Source: Thiodiazotropha sp040793985 | GTDB lineage: Bacteria > Pseudomonadota > Gammaproteobacteria > Chromatiales > Chromatiaceae | Assembly: GCA_040793985.1 (NCBI GenBank) | Contig: JBFNJI010000006.1 | Span: 170,899 to 234,898 of the forward strand | Length of the DNA stretch: 64,000 nt | Reading direction: 5' to 3' | In this document: piece by piece, positions 61,993-64,000 of the stretch | How the letters are laid out: each line of letters starts with the position of its first letter | Numbering within the stretch: the first letter of the stretch is position 1 | Notes under the pieces: generated by a model | Seen by the model: only the letters and a program-made list of their open reading frames with translations | Database searches by the model: none | Told to the model about the DNA's origin: nothing | Program-made: the position numbers and the translations under genes

Positions 61993-62545
61993 CGTTTTCT
62001 CCTTTTAGATTATCAGCTTTAATCACCCGGTTTGGGGTGGGCTTAGGTATAATCTAGCGGGAGATGATTGATTGTTGAAATCGTTTGTTTCTAATTATTT
62101 AATCGGTTTTTCCTATTTATTTGTGATTCTTTTTATCCTACACATCATATGCCTTGGTTTGCCCCGAAGATCACCTCATTGAAAAGGAGTGTGCACAGCT
62201 ATTCCTAACACGACAAAGTTCATGTGCTTGTATTTTCACTAATGCACAAAACACCATTAATCAGTATAAATCTCATTGAACAACAAATGATTTCATCCGT
62301 TTATTTACATGCCTACGGATTAATCTATAAAACTGAGATATGCACTGCATTTAATCTTCAATTGAATTGGCACCCCTACCACTACGACTACTGGTTACGG
62401 CCAATTGCGGCCTTTTGAGCTAGACTGCCTTAATGTCGGAGCATGCTGATAAGCTGTCATTGAATCCGATATTATCGGCCATCGTACTCATCCCATAATG
62501 GTCTATTTTATATAAAACAGAAAACATATATTATAGGTAAAAGTC
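61993..62545. other. AT-rich intergenic region between katG and the HbpS-like gene
   Basis: 553 bases, strongly AT-rich, between divergent genes. A 64-codon frame at 62224-62418 has no ribosome site and is not called. It must contain the katG promoter; I could not assign an OxyR site by eye. Confidence 0.45.
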
Positions 62546-63052
62546 ATGGGCAGACTTTCTTCACTGTCATTCACTGCATTAATTCTGATACTACTTTCCA
62601 GCTCAGCCAACTCCGAAGAACCGGTCTCCGTTTCTACGCATTCATTGACAGGGCCAATGGCCAATAAATTGGCTTTAGCTGTCTACGATGTTTGTACCAA
62701 AAAGGGTTATAACGTAGCAATTGCAGTAGTGAATCGAGATGGGATGTTGCTCGCTTTTGTTAGAAATCCTTTAGCAGGGGCGCACACCATAAAAGTGAGC
62801 CAGGGCAAAGCCTGGACCGCTGCAACATTTAAGACTGCTTCTCAAAATTTAATGGGTCGAGAATTTATGAAAGGAATTCCAGGTGCTATGACGTGGGGTG
62901 GTGGATTACCCATTAACCTGGCTGGTATCTTTTACGGTGGTATTGGAGTTGCTGGTGCACCTGCTGAGAAATCTCCAGGTGATGTTGACCACCAATGTGC
63001 ATCTGAAGGGTTAGACCTTGTAAGCGAAGATATTGAATTCGGTAATGAATAA
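62546..63052 (+). CDS. Secreted HbpS/GlcG-like haem-binding protein
   Basis: 168 residues with signal peptide (about 1-23) and the HbpS/GlcG (DUF336) fold: VAIAVVNRDGMLLAFVRNPLAG, KAWTAATFKT, GGLPINL and GGIGVAGAPAEKSPGDVDHQCA. HbpS of Streptomyces binds haem outside the cell and works with redox sensing; the secreted form here next to katG and cytochromes fits handling of haem or its degradation. It has its own promoter region and is AT-rich like its surroundings. Confidence 0.85.
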   Translation: MGRLSSLSFTALILILLSSSANSEEPVSVSTHSLTGPMANKLALAVYDVCTKKGYNVAIAVVNRDGMLLAFVRNPLAGAHTIKVSQGKAWTAATFKTASQNLMGREFMKGIPGAMTWGGGLPINLAGIFYGGIGVAGAPAEKSPGDVDHQCASEGLDLVSEDIEFGNE

Positions 63053-63439
63053 ATCCGCTGCAATATTTGTCCAAGTTAAACTATGCAGACTGTCTCTAAG
63101 TACTACACCCCAGACCACTGTGTTCTCTACTATTAGAATTTCGTTGAGATCTGCTTAGGTCGCTCAACGGACTGTCTCTAATCGGCCAAGAAGAGACAAT
63201 CGGCAATTAATGAAAAAACCTGGCATTCAACCGGTTCGATTTCGCCCATTGTGCCGTAGAAAAAAAAGGTCAACTTTGAGTATCGAATATATGTTTTTTG
63301 ACTTAGCATCAAAAGACGACTCGTAGTCGTTCTCTGCCTATTGCAACGCAACAAAGAAATGTCCGGTTTGCTGATCTAATTTTGTTCTTGGGTTAGTCTT
63401 GAATCGTAAGCTTTGGTCGCAAAGAAGACTCAGCATTTT
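63053..63439. other. Gene-free junction next to tgt
   Basis: 387 bases with no supportable gene. It contains a direct repeat GACTGTCTCTAA (63092-63103 and 63171-63182, approximate) and a short ACGACT/AGTCGT hairpin near 63314. It is the right-hand end of the block that separates tgt from yajC. No transposase or attachment site was recognised. Confidence 0.45.
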
Positions 63440-64000
63440 TTACATTTTCTGCATAACACCCCGCTTCTCATAAAACTCCCCAGTAAACTCCCCCAACCTC
63501 CCACTCTCGATCGCCCCCCGCAGTTCCCGCATCAGCTTCTGGTAGTAGTAGAGGTTATGAATGGTGTTCAATCTTGCCCCGAGGATCTCGTTGCATTTGT
63601 CGAGGTGGCGCAGGTAGGCGCGGCTGTAGTTGCGGCAGGTGTAGCAGTCGCACTCCGGGTCGAGGGGGCTTTCGTCGTACTGGTGGGCTGCATGGCGGAT
63701 GCGGACCACGCCCTGGTGGGTGAAGAGGTGGCCGTTTCTTGCGTTGCGGGTGGGCATGACACAGTCGAACATGTCGATACCGCGGTGTACCGATTCGACG
63801 ATGTCCTCGGGGGTGCCCACGCCCATCAGGTAGCGTGGCTCCTCTTCCGGCATGCGTGTGCCGAGGAAGTCGAGGACACGCCAACGGTCCGCTTCGGGTT
63901 CGCCCACTGACAGGCCACCCACTGCATAGCCGTCGAATCCGATATCGATCAACCCCTGCAGGGAGCGCTCGCGCAGCGCCTCGAACATGCCCCCCTGGAC
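63440..64000 (-). CDS. tgt: Queuine tRNA-ribosyltransferase, 3' part
   Basis: The frame is open to the right edge, so only the C-terminal about 186 residues are seen. They contain VQGGMFEALRE, GGLSVGEP, FDCVMPTRNARNG with the catalytic Asp region, and the zinc ligands CDCYTC and the later His of NTIHNLYYYQKL. The enzyme exchanges guanine for the queuine precursor at wobble position 34. Its usual downstream neighbour yajC is about 40 kb away in this window. Confidence 0.95.
   Translation of the reverse strand, partial: VQGGMFEALRERSLQGLIDIGFDGYAVGGLSVGEPEADRWRVLDFLGTRMPEEEPRYLMGVGTPEDIVESVHRGIDMFDCVMPTRNARNGHLFTHQGVVRIRHAAHQYDESPLDPECDCYTCRNYSRAYLRHLDKCNEILGARLNTIHNLYYYQKLMRELRGAIESGRLGEFTGEFYEKRGVMQKM

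Noticed and set aside
62224..62418. A 64-codon frame in an AT-rich gap
   Set aside because: No ribosome site and no recognisable features.
63092..63182. Direct repeat GACTGTCTCTAA as an attachment-site duplication of the island
   Set aside because: Both copies lie on the same side of the block within 90 bases and no copy was seen near 22.9 kb, so they do not bound it.
1..64000. CRISPR array, phage genes or complete insertion sequence
   Set aside because: No regularly spaced repeats, integrase, transposase or phage structural genes were found.

Overview
The window looks like chromosomal DNA of a gammaproteobacterium, most like the Chromatiales / sulfur-oxidising-symbiont side of the class. 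The evidence is the canonical iscR-iscS-iscU-iscA-hscB-hscA-fdx-iscX order, cysE-trmJ-suhB-secF-secD-yajC and tgt, and a proteobacterial dedicated sortase locus. Taxonomy is inferred from gene order and protein style only. No rRNA, tRNA, CRISPR array or intact transposon was seen.

Layout. (1) 1-10.6 kb: a dedicated sortase system. It has a VIT/VWA surface protein (C-terminus and any sortase lie off the left edge), an OmpA-type protein, and a response regulator with a CBM9-like-sensor histidine kinase. A three-gene operon (small PBP-like protein, porin, GGDEF/EAL enzyme) sits inside the locus. (2) 10.7-16.4 kb, minus strand: the complete isc operon, with an IscR-type promoter and a strong hairpin/U-tract between iscA and hscB. 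(3) 16.4-22.9 kb: cysE, trmJ, suhB, secF, secD, yajC. (4) 22.9-63.4 kb: about 40 kb lying between yajC and tgt, which are adjacent in most gammaproteobacteria. (5) 63.4-64 kb: the 3' part of tgt.

The 40-kb block has two main parts. Part A (23.0-47.1 kb, base composition like the core) encodes envelope proteins. They include DUF3570/DUF4266 proteins, a TlpA-type thioredoxin, two small outer-membrane barrels, a hydrazine-synthase-alpha-like beta-propeller with two haem motifs, a monohaem protein, a LamG-containing dihaem lipoprotein, a Tat-exported DUF1501-like protein, an Lgt, a DUF3187 protein and a flavin transferase (ApbE). With them is a tightly overlapping operon of three TPR proteins, an ExbB/TolQ-like channel, two ExbD/TolR-like subunits (only one keeping the membrane aspartate) and an AgmX/PglI-like TonB-type protein. 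This resembles a proton-driven, envelope-spanning machine of the Myxococcus Agl/Glt kind, next to secreted redox proteins.

Part B (47.7-58.7 kb, visibly more AT-rich) is a multihaem cytochrome cluster: two paralogous NHL-propeller lipoproteins, a tetrahaem cytochrome, two trihaem c7-like cytochromes, a large outer-membrane barrel, a cytochrome with 11 CxxCH motifs plus one CX3CH, and a dihaem cytochrome fused to a catalytically degenerate histidine-phosphatase-like domain. It looks like an extracellular electron-transfer conduit or cytochrome-filament locus. Its leader region carries tandem CTTAAG-N5-CTTAAG boxes of the PmrA/QseB type, an FNR/CRP-like palindrome and a good sigma-70 promoter. 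KatG, a previously unlisted 49-residue membrane protein and a secreted HbpS-like haem-binding protein follow before tgt.
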